This document shows positions 51,445 through 62,829 of a DNA stretch of 64,000 nt, one piece after another. The notes under the pieces were generated by a model, which saw nothing but the letters and a program-made list of their open reading frames with translations, was not told where the DNA came from and did not search any database. Every line of letters begins with the position of its first letter. Position 1 is the first letter of the stretch. The stretch is taken from positions 11,357,167 to 11,421,166 of the forward strand of contig CM046295.1 of assembly GCA_025267735.1 (NCBI GenBank). The letters are read 5' to 3'. The position numbers were made by a program, and so were the translations under genes. The stretch comes from Mactra quadrangularis (taxonomy: Eukaryota; Mollusca; Bivalvia; Venerida; Mactridae).

Positions 51445-52930
51445 ACATTACAGCATTGTCCAACGATGAGCCAACGGTTTGCCAAATATAGAGCTGATGA
51501 GCAAAATGAGTTAAAACTGGTACAATAAACTGACGAAAAAATCTTAAGAAATTATTTAACCATTTATTCAAATTCGTTACTACGTACATTATGCTTTTGA
51601 CTTTCTACAAAACAAATCTAGAAAAAAACATTAATGAAATAATCAAGCATAAAAACTAGAATGATTTACATAATTCTGAAAATTTAAAACATTAATAATC
51701 GTCTAAAAAGTATTATATACATATGAGAAGTAATTTGAATAGTTTGAACAGTAAAAATAGAGAGACATGTCTTTCATCAAGGCAAACACGCATTGTAACA
51801 CAGAACTGAAGAAACTTGGAAGGGTTAATTAATCCAGTCACAGTAGTCAATGTAGTTTTATAATTAGAAACATGCCATTACAGGTTAAAGTGGTAGCTAT
51901 GAGCAATAAACAACAGAAGTTCCTAAACTGTTCAAATCACTGCCGTCGCCAATCAGTAAGTCCGCTTGTTTCTGTTCTCTGTCTCGATTCTCCTGTCTTT
52001 GACACAGCACAGCCAATCATTCATTATTCTCACAATGACTTGTCAATAGCTTCTTGATGCCAATTTCAAACCAGATCTGCAAAAAGTTAACAAGAAATTC
52101 TTTATGAAATTTTATATACAAAGCCTTATTCAGAGATTTGACAAATAAATGCGGCAAAAGAGGGGGTTACTAGGTGACTAGATATATAACAGAGGGACAA
52201 TTCATTAAACATAGCAAATGTCGTCATAGTGAATGTGAAGCTTATAACTGGAAAATCACAGTTTGGTGCAAAATATATATAAAGTAATTCACAACAAACT
52301 GGTCAGCAAGTATGTTGAGCGCATGAGAATGAATGACACTCACTCCATTGGTTAAAATACTGCCGATTAGGCAAGGAAATTACCCCATACATTGTCAGGG
52401 AGAATTATAAGTGGTACCCAACACAAAGTCTCAAAAAGGATATGACGAACATTTTTGAAGAGATTTACAAGTAAAGGAAAGTATTACAATTGATATAACC
52501 GTCTTATTTTCTTGTCATAAAATGAAGATCTCAATTTTCTATTACATTTATCAGCAACAATTAAGCTGTAGAAGCGGTACTTAAGTAGATTGATTTATTA
52601 AAAGAAAAATACTAACCTGCAATTCGTTTTATCTATAGTGTTTTGAAGGCGTCCTTATTGTCAATGTCAACTCAGTTAACACCACCTCACAGTGATTGTA
52701 TATGACGTATGACATCACATATCTTGTGTAATGTTAGATTCTATTGTCTCTCTTTCATTAAGTGTCAGAATAGAAACCTGTCAGCAAAACAGTAAAACAT
52801 ATTTAAAAGTTTGTGGTTTATACATGTTAATCATTCAACATCTTCATTTATTTCGGTTTAGGTACAATCTATGATATCGATTTTACCCAATAACTCACAT
52901 ATAAATGTATTCATAATGGGACGGATATAA
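51445..52930. other. Intergenic, nothing recognised
   Basis: The minus strand may carry transcript ends or exons, but I found no chain of splice sites with phase. The 61-residue frame at 51,872 has no motif. Confidence 0.35.
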
Positions 52931-52933
52931 TTG

Positions 52934-53333
52934 CAATCTCCGTAAACAGATATATCCTGTAGAGCGTTGTCGTACAGGATCTCTACTTTCTCCGTGGAAG
53001 GTCACGTCGAGATGAACTTTGTGTCGACCAATCAATGCTTAGCTTTCATCTAGACGAAAACACTATCAATCACATTTTGATTTCGTAATTTCTATTTTTA
53101 GACCAAGTTTTGCTTGCAAATTTAACCGCGGTAATATTCACAGTCTGCGATTGGGCGGCTCATTTCAAACTGCGTGACGTAGACGATGTAAACAAGTTAC
53201 GTATCATAACAATTTCGTCATGAATATTAGGATGAGAAAAGGTCGCCTGAACGTGACCTTCGTTTGAAAAAGGTCAGATCTAAATTAGCGAGTATGCGGG
53301 TGGAAAATATTAGATCGGGGTTTAATCAGATTG
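52934..53333 (+). mobile_element. MITE family B copy 3, with 9-bp TSD
   Basis: Full copy of 400 bp. ATATAATTG lies just before it (52,925-52,933) and one base after it (53,335-53,343). The interior keeps the GATTGGGCGG, TGACGTAGAC and GATCTAAATTAGCG segments. Confidence 0.9.
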
Positions 53334-53374
53334 AATATAATTGTTGAATAGATAAATGCAGGTCTCAAAATCCG

Positions 53375-53535
53375 GGCCGATAGCGCAATTTGTAGAGCGC
53401 CGGGATTTGGAATCTCGTGTTCCGAAGGGGGTACCGGTTCGAATCCCATCCGGGCAGGTTATACCCTTCCATGAAAATAAGACAAAAATGTCAATTTTCC
53501 TCCAGTGATTAGATAATATAGAGACGTTTCTGGCT
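53375..53535 (+). mobile_element. SINE family F, 5' half
   Basis: The best tRNA-like head of the family: GGGCCGATAGCGCAATTTGT, then B box GGTTCGAATCCC and GGGC at the end of an acceptor-like stem. The body stops after CTCCAGTGATTAGATAATAT. Confidence 0.8.
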
Positions 53536-53969
53536 TTATTTATTGTTCAAAATGTACCCGTCAAAACATTTTCCAAACAATCAGCTTTAAAACGATGCAT
53601 AATATCAATTGTTTTGTCTTAAGTATGATTCAAAACAAGACTCGGTAATCGGCATATATTTGCACATTTTTATTGAAAATATCGAACCTTACTTTGAAAT
53701 TGCGAACTTTCGAACTCGAAATATTAACATGTATTTTGTCGCAATTAAAATGAGTTAATCTCACATTTATACACCAAAAGAAAGCTTGTTCTATTGTCTG
53801 TCTGCTTTTGTGAATGTATTTGAGTAATGATTAGAAAACACGCTTTAATTAACAGCAGAAGGATGTCAGTTTTAACACAAAATGTCATCCGACAACAGGG
53901 CTACTTCCTACACTAGCCATGTTGTTATTGCTGTTATCTTTCCGCTGTACTGTTTTCTTTTTTTATAAC

Positions 53970-54220
53970 AGACCAAACAGAAAGATTGACCCTTCTGTTA
54001 TAATTCAATCTTTCTGCCAACAGACCCAGCAGAAAGATCGTTCCATGTTCTCTTTTTTTCTTACAGACCCAGCAGAAGGATTGATCCTTCTTTTATAATT
54101 CAATCCTTCTGCCAACAGATCTAGCGGAAAGATTAGTCCTTCTGTTGTTGATTAATCCTTCTGCCAGCAGACACAGCAGAATGATTGTTCCTTCTTCTGT
54201 GTCTGCTGTGTCTGCTGAGT
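53970..54220. repeat. Array of hairpins with CAGAAAGATTGA-type stems
   Basis: Three consecutive hairpins are CAGAAAGATTGA/TCAATCTTTCTG (53,978-54,016), CAGAAGGATTGA/TCAATCCTTCTG (54,073-54,111) and an imperfect one at about 54,124-54,163. ACAGACCCAGCAGAA-type spacers join them. A TGTCTGCTG repeat closes the array. Confidence 0.85.
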
Positions 54221-54659
54221 CTGCCAACTTTACGTTCATGGTCGCCATCGACTTTGGCGGGACTTTAAGGATTGAGTACTTTTGTCCTAGGTAGCGCTTC
54301 GAAATATAGATTTATAGAATTTATTTTATGTTATTACAACCTATTTATGAGTTCTAATCGCTAAATGAATGTACTTCCGGTTATATTTAGGTCACCGGAA
54401 GTGCTACATCTAAGGATATGTTCTTCGATTAAGAAAACAGTATTGATCGGTTAAAATTTTAAATAGAATAAAAATCATAACACTGAGTGGACTTTAATAT
54501 CAGTTATTTTTGGTTTCGTCTTTAATAGAATAAAGTAGGCCTAATTACAGGAACAATTTTTTTGATGGAAAAGGCATGTTATGCCTACATGTTTCGCAAT
54601 CAAAACTTCCATTCACTGTTTGATCTATTGCAAGCACTGAAAGATATGACAAAGAGAAG

Positions 54660-55385
54660 AGGCACTTTAGTCAGTTATCTTTCCCTGATAAAATCTGAAG
54701 CAGTCCAATTGGAAATGAGGTCCTTACAGTTGGAATCCTCTGATTTTATCATTGAATAAGGGACTTTAGTCAGTTATTTCCCCTTGTATACTCTTCAAAT
54801 AGGTAGGTCTAATTAGTTGGATAACTCGGATTTTACCCTTACTATTCAATGTCAAATTGCCAAAATTAATATTAAATAACTTTTTTGCAAATCATGTTAT
54901 TTGTTTGAAATTCTAGCTAAGTATGTTTAGGGTAAAGAACTATCAAAATTTCATCACTTCTGTAAATATCTTCATTAACAAGAAAGATATTAGATGAAAT
55001 ATTTGGTTATCCTCACATAGGATTTCAATGATAAAATCCAAGGATTCCAACTGTAAGGACCTACCTACCAATCGGATTGCTTCGTATTTTATCAGGGGAA
55101 GATAACTGACTAAAGTCCCTAATTCCAATGTAAGGATAACAAAATATTTCATCTATATTATATCTGTCTTGTAAATGAAGATATTTACAGAAGTGTTGAA
55201 TTTTGATATTACTTTACCCTAAAAATACTTAGCTTGAATTTCAAACAAATTGAATGATTTACAAAAAAGTTATTTAAGATTAATTTTGGCAGATTAACAT
55301 TAAAAAGTTAAGGTAGAATCCGAGTATTCCAACTAATTGGACCTACCTATTTGAAGAGTATACAAGGGGAAATAACTTATTGGCA
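54660..55385 (-). mobile_element. Older MITE family C copy, split by a younger one
   Basis: 54,660-54,756 and 55,123-55,385 together make one reverse copy of normal length, interrupted at ATTTTATCATTGAA by the copy at 54,760. The right terminal repeat has decayed. Confidence 0.85.
54760..55119 (+). mobile_element. MITE family C copy nested in family C
   Basis: Complete 360-bp copy with both inverted ends, flanked by TAA (54,757-54,759 and 55,120-55,122). It inserted into an older copy in the opposite orientation. Confidence 0.9.
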
Positions 55386-55541
55386 AAACAAATTGTATAT
55401 TGCATAAAACGATTTCAATGTATATAGCAACAAAAAAGATTCAGCATAGTTATACTACAATACATGCTAATAATATAAATCAGTTGTCACATGTGAATAT
55501 AACAACTTAGGAGCAAGAGAGTTTTATATCATTTAGGTTAA

Positions 55542-56059
55542 TTTTACCAGGGATTCTAAGTAACAAGGATTTGTAACGAAGTGCTTATTTGAATTTTCTC
55601 GGTCGTCACTGTCTATAACAGTAATTTACTGGCTTAAGCAGACTGTACAAACTATTCAAGAGTTTAAAAACTTGATTTATGTTTTTGTACATGTCTTCCA
55701 TGCAACTTGTGAATGTTTCTGAAGTTTTTGACAAAAAAAATGTTGCAATTATGACCGAAAATATGACTTTAGGTGATGTAAAATGGGGCTAAAAATGGCA
55801 GATCGGCGGGAAAACGCATTCTTTTGTGAAACAGTCTGTGAGCGTAATTTACCTCAAAATCATCTAGAAACACATTTTTCCTAACCTTTATGTCAATTTG
55901 AATGGTACTGGTACAAAATTTCATGTTAATATCTTTATCTAAACTTGTTATACTCGTTTTCCGTATTGTCCGAAATATTAACAGCGACGACAGTGAAATT
56001 TGATCTATTACATTTACTTATCGTTACAAATCACTGTTATATAAAATCCCTGATTTTAC
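55542..56059. mobile_element. Decayed element with about 80-bp inverted ends
   Basis: The left end TTTTACCAGGGATTCTAAGT continues to GATTTGTAACGAAGTG and CGGTCGTCACTGT. The right end mirrors these, read in reverse (GTAAAATCAGGGATTTTATA, then GTGATTTGTAACGATA). Similarity is patchy. Confidence 0.6.
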
Positions 56060-56064
56060 TTCGG

Positions 56065-56945
56065 TTTCTTGGGTTGTTAGCGTGATATATGTATTTGGAC
56101 AGATTTAAAACTGTTTGTTTGACATAAGATTTGTAAAATTTTGAATTTTGGAGAATTTATAATACTACCGCTTCAAATATTTCTAAGATGTTCATATTTA
56201 GGACATGTTAATTTAAAAATGATATATAATCGCGATATTGCCAGGCCCCACCCCGAAAAGGCTGCTTCCCCAAACGAAACCGTTATTTCCCCTTTTCCCC
56301 AGTTTGATCTTGAAATTCTCCAGTCCCATAAAAATCCCCAAACTTTACCTTAGGCCTGAAAGGCCAGGACAGAAAGTTGATTTTTAAACACTTCTTACTG
56401 GCAGTGAAATGGGTCCATTTTCCCAAATAAGTGAAAACTGCACTTATTTTTCCAACAAAAAAGCTGAAGCCCCTTCCTCAAATGTGGTGTTTTGTTTCTG
56501 ATTGGATTGTATGTATTGAATAATGAAATTACTGTTTCTCATGGATTCTATATATAGCGGATGCTTATCAGTAACTTTATCGTTGACGGAGAATGAATAT
56601 TTAATCAAGCGTGTGTTGATATTGATTCGGATAGACGCTTGATTGGAAGGCTATAATGCAGTTTCCGGTCTACAATGAACACGGTAACTTGGATCATAAC
56701 ACAGAGAGGTACCTCGCGAGTTAAAAGCATGATTATTAAATTTCATATTGGAAATCATACAGTGGTGTAGCTTGGATCCTTTGAAAATTAAGCAATGCTA
56801 TTACATTCATATTTTCTGTGGTAGGGTTTAAATGCCAATTCAAAACAAGTTATGATTGTTTTACAACGGTTTGCTTACCTTAACTAATCTTCCTTGACCA
56901 TTGTTTATAATCAGTGCACACTAACTCAAAACAAGGCCAACAACA
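56065..56945. other. Intergenic with weak repeat traces
   Basis: CCAGGCCCCACCCCGAAAAG ... AAAGGCCAGG (56,241-56,366) resembles the style of MITE family G. A short reverse SINE F tail trace lies near 56,880-56,935. Nothing else recognised. Confidence 0.4.
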
Positions 56946-56951
56946 TTTTTA

Positions 56952-57240
56952 GCCACGCCTTCTCTCAGTGAACCACGTCTCCAGGAAGTAAGCCACGCCT
57001 CAACTTATAGAAAACCACGCCTCTATTCAGTGAACAACTCCTCCTCGTAGTTAGCCACGCCTCCACGTGGTTAGCCAAGCCTCCACGTAGTTAGCTACAT
57101 CTCCACATAGTTAACCACGCCTCCACATAGTTAGTGACGCCTCCATATAGTTAGCCACGCCTGCACATAGTGAACCACGCCTTCTTTTAGTGATTCACGC
57201 CTTAACACATTTAGCCACGCCTCCATTCAGTGAGCCAAAC
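56952..57240. repeat. Minisatellite, about 20 bp, GCCACGCCTCC core
   Basis: About 13-14 degenerate units (AGCCACGCCTCCACATAGTT). The complement of the core, AGGCGTGG, resembles the CACCC/GC-box site of Sp/KLF factors. Confidence 0.9.
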
Positions 57241-57529
57241 ATTTACCCCTGCCATTTTGAATATACAAGTATGTTCCATGTATATGGCTATGGTACAAAA
57301 AGTATAATGCCAATAAAATATGTTTAAACTAAAGCAAATCCTTAACTGCTGACCACCTAACCACCTTGGTGGTTTCGTTTTCAATCTGTTTTTCACTGTT
57401 TAAGCTTTTTTCCGTAATGTTGAACGATTTTAAGAATTCAGTGTTACTATTTGAAAAATCCACCACTTTATCATTTTTTTCTACATTTTATTTTTCCTCG
57501 GCTGTATTTCTCACACAATTTGTATTGTT

Positions 57530-57836
57530 TGTTTTTGTTGGGTTTAACGCGGTAGCAACACAATCTTCAGGTTATATAACGGCGGTAAGTCAACCTACTC
57601 ACTCCTTCTGGAAAGGCTAAATCTCTGGATTTAGCTGTTAACCAACTACTAAGCGCATACTTTCGTCAGTGACTGACAACTGCCCTACATAATTAAAAAT
57701 CATTGGTAGGAGGGAGAATGGCCGAAGAAATAATTCATGACCAAGCTCCACGAAAGTATGCCCCTTCTGAGAATCGAACCCACGACCCCTCGATCAGTAG
57801 ACTTGCCTGCTACTAACTGAGCTAGCCGGGTGGCTC
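57530..57836 (-). mobile_element. SINE family A, full length, reverse
   Basis: The tail GTTGGGTTTAACGCGGTAGC is at the left. The head at the right has GAATCGAACCCACGACCCCT and CTGAGCTAGCCGGGTGGC. Well preserved A and B boxes. Confidence 0.9.
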
Positions 57837-57839
57837 ACA

Positions 57840-59060
57840 CAATTTAGATAATTTCATTATCGATATAAGGCCCGGAAATATTGATGGAGGACGCCAAGCT
57901 ACGTCATTGTAAGCTAACACAAATATCGAGCTTCACAAAATGCTGGAATAGTAAAAAAAGAACGGAACTAAACGCTAGTAAACTTGATTTTTCTTATATT
58001 TTTTATCATTTGGTCGATAAAAAATGGTAAAATTAATGTCGCAATATGAAAATTTCTTAAACCGGAAGTCACTCAATTTCACCAGACTGGCGGAATAACG
58101 TACAGTGTATTATTGTCGTGTTTATGTACACAGCATTTGGAACTCCTCGGCAATTTCAAATATACGTAATATATCATCATTGACTTTCTTAGAAGTATTC
58201 CGAATGTGTGTGTGGAAGTAGCGATAAGGATAAAAATATAGTGTTTTAATCAAATTTTACATTGTTTATCAGGAATACTAGGAATTTTTACCGTTTCAAC
58301 ACACCGTTTCACTTTACTTTACTTTTAAAAAGAGATATAGATTTCTTTTCTGATAATCTATCTACGTATGGGTTACGTAATTATCTGAAGGATGCGAACA
58401 TTCAATGAATGGTGTCCCCTAAAGTACGATGAAATAGTTAAACACCGTTTTACTTCACTAAGTGCGTACCTATAGAGTTTCCCCCAATAAACCTTTCCGT
58501 ACATAGGTTACTTGTTTATAAGAAGACAGGGATACTCGATTTATTTTATCCCATAAAATATTATGAAATATGAAACACATTTATGAAAGAAAAAAAACTT
58601 CTTTGACATTTTGTGATTGTTTTGATACATCGACCCACACCGATCACTAAAGTCACGTGGTTTCGACTCAATGGCAAAACTAAACTGTTGTTGAGCATTA
58701 TTGTATGTTTGACATTTAACCGTATGCGTTTGTATAGAAGACAGAGCAGTATTGGTATACATTATATTATACAGATTTGTAAATTTTGAAATTTATGTGG
58801 AATTATCCTTCAGTTACTAGGAAGCTATAATGGAATCTAAATTTAAACAATTCTTACCATTAAAGACGTGGAATACATATGAAATTATCAACATTAAATA
58901 AGTGGGAGAAGTTTGTCCAATTTATTTCAACCATGCTCAGGGTGAATGAAAATTTTGTCATATATTGTTTAGTGATTTTTGAAAAAGAAACATGAAGCAG
59001 ACTCGCTTGTGATTATTTTTAATTTCAAAATGTGAAACGTGCAAAATATAGCTGAAATAT
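57840..59060. other. Intergenic upstream of the secreted-protein gene
   Basis: No repeat or exon supported. The promoter of the downstream gene should lie toward the right end. Confidence 0.4.
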
Positions 59061-59065
59061 TTTTG

Positions 59066-59071
59066 TATAAA
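59066..59071 (+). promoter_or_regulatory. Candidate TATA box
   Basis: TATAAA lies 55 bp upstream of the ATG at 59,121. A start site about 30 bp downstream would leave a 5' UTR of about 25 bases. It is plausible only by position, since such words are common in this AT-rich DNA. Confidence 0.3.
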
Positions 59072-59120
59072 TTGCAATATTTTACAATAAATTAAAATAG
59101 AACTACCTTAGTTGGATACC

Positions 59121-59477
59121 ATGCACTTTGAATTTAAACATAACGATAAAATGCCCTGCAAAAGGAGCGTGTCGTGGCTGCGCTCCCTGCTACTGTTTAT
59201 CTTATATTTTGAAACCGAGGCTTCGCTTGATATTTCGGGATTTTCCAAACTTATTCAGGATTTTAAAATGGCGTCGACCAATTCAGCATTGCATTCGAGA
59301 AGTGTGTTAGAGTGCGCAAAGTTGTGTGCAGCTTCTGAATTGTGTTGTGGATACAATTTTCTGAAAGTCAAGAAAGAGTGTGTCTTCTTGGCGCAAGAGG
59401 ATTTACAGCAAAATATTTTAACTTATGAACACGACACTACCGTGTTTGTTCACAGGGATTATATGACGTCACTTCCG
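59121..59477 (+). CDS. Exon 1: signal peptide and PAN-like module
   Basis: Donor TTCCG|GTGCGT follows Pro119. If unspliced, the frame would add VRI and stop, so a short 122-residue secreted form is also possible. TGACGTCA occurs near the end of the exon. Confidence 0.75.
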
Positions 59478-62400
59478 GTGCGTATTTAAATTATTTATTT
59501 TCATTTTTTTTATTAAAACAAAATAAGTGTTAGTTCATTGAGTTTAATGCCGAAGAAAAACACTGTATAGGCCATATCACAGCGGTCAGTCAACCTACGG
59601 ACTTGAAATAATTGTATCTGTGGCTTTCCATTTTTATAATTCTAAAAATAGTTCAATCAATTTATCAACTTTATAGTAATACATGTATACTTTATTTGAT
59701 TTGACAATTAACATGACATTCGGTTTGTGGAAGTGGCATTATTTTAAAACATTCTCTCTCGAACAGATTCCTTTACAACCCTCTGCCTCTTCGATTCCCC
59801 TACCAAATATAGGGTCATTGTCTCTACTAATTTCCCTTTCCTCTTCCTCCACCCATATATTTATTCCTCTCCCTATATATCCCCCAATCTTCCCTCCTCA
59901 ACCCGCCCTAACTATCCGTCCCACTCGCCCCCACCACCCTTCCCCATTTCACCAAAGTTTCTGTTGTTAAACCATTTAAACAAATATAAACATCAGTAAA
60001 ATTTCAATTGCTTGATCATGCATCTGTGCTTTTATTATCAACCTGAAATTTATCTTAAAAGCCCATCAATACAAACTGTGTTGTCCAATAACATGCAAAC
60101 CCTTGTTTTACCATTCTAAGTAGAGTCGTTCAATACCAGGTTCCTTTAATTAAACAGCTGTGATTCAATTTGTTCACTGATGTATGATGGAATTAATCGC
60201 TTTGTAAACTAATCGTACACGAGTTGTTCATTACGATCCATCAGATATCACTTGGCTTTGAAATGGAGACTTGTACAGTGCCCACCAAAAGCTATTGGAG
60301 TGATCATTTTTCATAGAAAAAATTTATCATTCATACCGCATGTAATGTTACCACGGTGGCAATACAATGTACTACATGTACATGAATATGACATCACAAA
60401 TGCTACATTAAACATACCAACGTTTTTTTTCCTATTCAAAAAAGGACAACGACTTTTTATTGTATGCGTGCTAAAAAGGAATAGTTATCCATGGTGTTAG
60501 GCTGTTAGCCTAAAATATAAAACTTGTGTTGGAGATGTGATGCGCCACAAATATATTGTATTCACTTTTCTACAGAGCCTCGCGTAGGCACCATTGAAAT
60601 CTTGCAAGAATCAAAAGACTTGCAACTTTGAGTCGAGGTTGAATTTTCAATGTTTTTATCTTCAAATCGTAGCATTTGTGATTTCATTGTCACGTGGTAT
60701 TGTCACCGTGGTTATAATTGAAGTTTATTTATGTAAAATAGTTATTATCATATGTTGATGAATTAATTAATGGTGATATGGGAATGTGCTTACGTGACTC
60801 TTTGTTCCGTTTTGAACGATTTTAAGAGTTCACTGATATCATATGTAAAATCCACTTCTTTATCATCTACATTTGTATTCGGCAAAGCCGCCCGGCTAGC
60901 TCAGTTAATAGCACACAAGTCTACTGATCGAGGGAACGTGGGTTCCAATCCTGGGCGGGGCATACTTTCGTGGAGCTTGGTCATGAAATTATTTCTATGG
61001 CAATTCTCTCTCCTACCAATGATTCTTAATTATGTAGGACTGATTCCAGAGATTAAGCCTTTCCAGTAGACTTGGGTAGGTTGACTGACCGCCGTTCCAA
61101 TGTATGGCCTATACAAACAAACTTGTATTAGGCTCTGTTCTTCACTTTATATAAATCATTGTGTGCTTTCAGCGCTTTGATTTTCAAAGTATTTATAGGA
61201 ATAAATGTTTTATCCTAAGAATTGGATTTTGTCTATGAACTTTTAAAGGGTCCTGTATTTACTCTTGTACTGGAATGGTTAAGAGTTTTGTCAACATGGA
61301 CTTTGAATTTAGAATGTCTTTTTAGACAGGAAATAAAACAAAAGCCGAAGTACCTTTAAGACTTAAGAGCCGAGTCTTGAGAGGTTTTCGAATCAATGAT
61401 CGCGGTAACCATTTTAATTGAATCGGATCACAAAAAAGCTAGTGTATGTTTTATGTTTTTTATGGAATATACTTGAGTCTAGAGGTTAGTGATTAATGAT
61501 TGGAAATCACTTCAATGAAATGGAGTCATAATTTCTGACCCCATTGATTGGTAGTTTAAACATTTCTTTACTAAGACTGGTTTAGTTTTTCTTATTATAT
61601 ATTTTTGCTGTGTTTTTGGCTGAGTAGTATAACCTGGATATTAAATTAAAGCTAGCCAAATCGCCAATTCCGACCATTTTTTTAAAGAGCACGTCAACCC
61701 ATTTCCGAAAAAAATATCTCATATGAGCATATTAAATAGCTGGTAACCCTTCGTCCTAAATCGGTTCACAAAAACTTTCTGTTTTTGTGTTATTTTTATT
61801 CATTTTACAATATATATTCACAGTAGATTTCTAGCTTGTTTATTCAAAGTTTCAAGTAAAAAAATCAAAACAAAAACATCCCATTTGATTTTTACTTTAT
61901 AAAAGTATATCATATCGCAGATTCTGTATTGCGACTCATGCACATCGTGCCACAAATGGCTTGAAGACATTCAGCCCTACAATTCGGGACTTTAGTCAGT
62001 TATCTTTTCCTGATAAAATCTGAAGCAATCCAATTGGTAAGTAGGTCTTTACAGTTAGAATCCTCGGATAAAATCTTTCTTGTTAATTAAGATATTAACA
62101 GAAGGGATGAAATTTAAATTGTTCTTTACCCTAAAAATACTTTTTTTGGCAAATTGACATTAAAAAGTAAGGGGAAAATCCGAGTAATCCAACTAGTAAG
62201 ACCTATCTATTTGTAGAGTATACATGGGGAAATAACTGACTAAAGTCCCTTAATGTGGCTCGAGGACTGGGGACCTTAATTGTGTGGAAAGGACCTTTAT
62301 TGTACGAAAAATAATTATTTTATCATAACCATCAAATCTATAATTATCTCTCACGTACTCATTTTCTTTTTTAGAGCACAGTGACGTCACATTCCTCTAC

Positions 62401-62803
62401 ACAACAACTGACTTCAACTTCAGCATCAACAGAAATATCTACTTCCGGTGAACCTGTCGACACCGGAAGTGATAACTCTGAATCTAATTCTGAAGAAAAC
62501 GATAATTCTGAAAGTAGATCCATTGGGTCTTCGGACAGTGACATAGAATCTGGCGATTCTAAAAGTATGTCGAGTTCTGATTCAGACGATACCGGAAGCA
62601 CAGAAACCTCCACTTCCGGCGAAAGTAAATCGTCAAGTGATGACTCAACTTCCGGCAGTTCAGAAAATTCAAAATCCGAGGATATCGAGCACACGGGAAG
62701 CCAGGATTCGGATTTAAGTTCAACCGCGAGTCAAAGTGACCTTGGTGGTGAAGATTCGAGTTTGAATAAGGATGATTCTGGCGAAACTTTAGATATGGAC
62801 TAA
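59121..62803 (+). CDS. Secreted PAN/apple-like protein with acidic Ser-rich tail
   Basis: Two coding exons (59,121-59,477 and 62,375-62,803) join in phase 0 to give 261 residues. TAG at 59,109-59,111 is in frame before the first ATG; the second Met (59,151) gives a better signal peptide, with the hydrophobic stretch WLRSLLLFILYF. Residues about 40-110 have the spacing of a PAN/apple module: SVLECAKLCAASELCCGYNF, then ECVFL (Cys 65, 69, 75, 76, 87). The second exon is an acidic Ser/Thr tail with many S-x-E/D sites, the pattern phosphorylated by Fam20C-type secretory kinases. PAN modules bind protein or carbohydrate. A role in extracellular matrix or mineralised tissue is inference. No membrane anchor is seen. 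Confidence 0.75.
59536..59605 (-). repeat. SINE family A tail fragment
   Basis: TTGAGTTTAATGCCGAAGAA ... GGCCATATCACAGCGGTCAG matches the SINE A 3' end in reverse. Confidence 0.6.
59650..60880. other. Intron of the secreted-protein gene
   Basis: 59,790-59,955 is a C/T-rich stretch on the plus strand (CCTCTTCCTCC, CCCCAATCTTCCCTCC), unusual for this region. Otherwise nothing recognised. Confidence 0.45.
60889..61115 (+). mobile_element. SINE family A, internally deleted
   Basis: Head CCCGGCTAGCTCAGTTAATA, B box GGGTTCCAATCC, body CAATTCTCTCTCCTACCAAT, and the tail up to GACTGACCGCCGTTCC. Part of the body is missing. Confidence 0.8.
61986..62250 (-). mobile_element. MITE family C, internally deleted
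   Basis: 265 bp with both inverted ends (GGGACTTTAGTCAGTTATCT and TAACTGACTAAAGTCCC). About 95 bp are missing from the interior. It lies 124 bp upstream of exon 2. Confidence 0.9.
62375..62803 (+). CDS. Exon 2: acidic Ser-rich tail and stop
   Basis: The acceptor CATTTTCTTTTTTAG is strong. It encodes STVTSHSSTQQLTSTSASTE, then repeated acidic blocks such as GSDNSESNSEEND, SSDSDIESGDSKS and SKSEDIEHTGSQDSD, ending GETLDMD and TAA. Low complexity and no Cys. The complementary strand is open too, only because of codon composition. Confidence 0.8.
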   Translation, partial: STVTSHSSTQQLTSTSASTEISTSGEPVDTGSDNSESNSEENDNSESRSIGSSDSDIESGDSKSMSSSDSDDTGSTETSTSGESKSSSDDSTSGSSENSKSEDIEHTGSQDSDLSSTASQSDLGGEDSSLNKDDSGETLDMD

Positions 62804-62829
62804 CATAGAGGATACCTTGTTTGTTTTTT

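Noticed and set aside
53375..53460. Functional tRNA gene
   Set aside because: It is the head of SINE family F, followed by the SINE body. Other copies occur through the window.
56141..56353. 70-residue frame ending HPEKAASPNETVISPFPQFD
   Set aside because: It overlaps a repeat similar in style to MITE family G and has no supporting splice sites.
58541..58762. 73-residue minus-strand frame upstream of the secreted-protein gene
   Set aside because: No motif, no splice context, and composition like the surrounding AT-rich DNA.
62371..62694. 107-residue minus-strand frame with Glu/Ser repeats
   Set aside because: It is the complement of Ser/Asp codons in the secreted-protein gene. The plus strand has the acceptor and stop.
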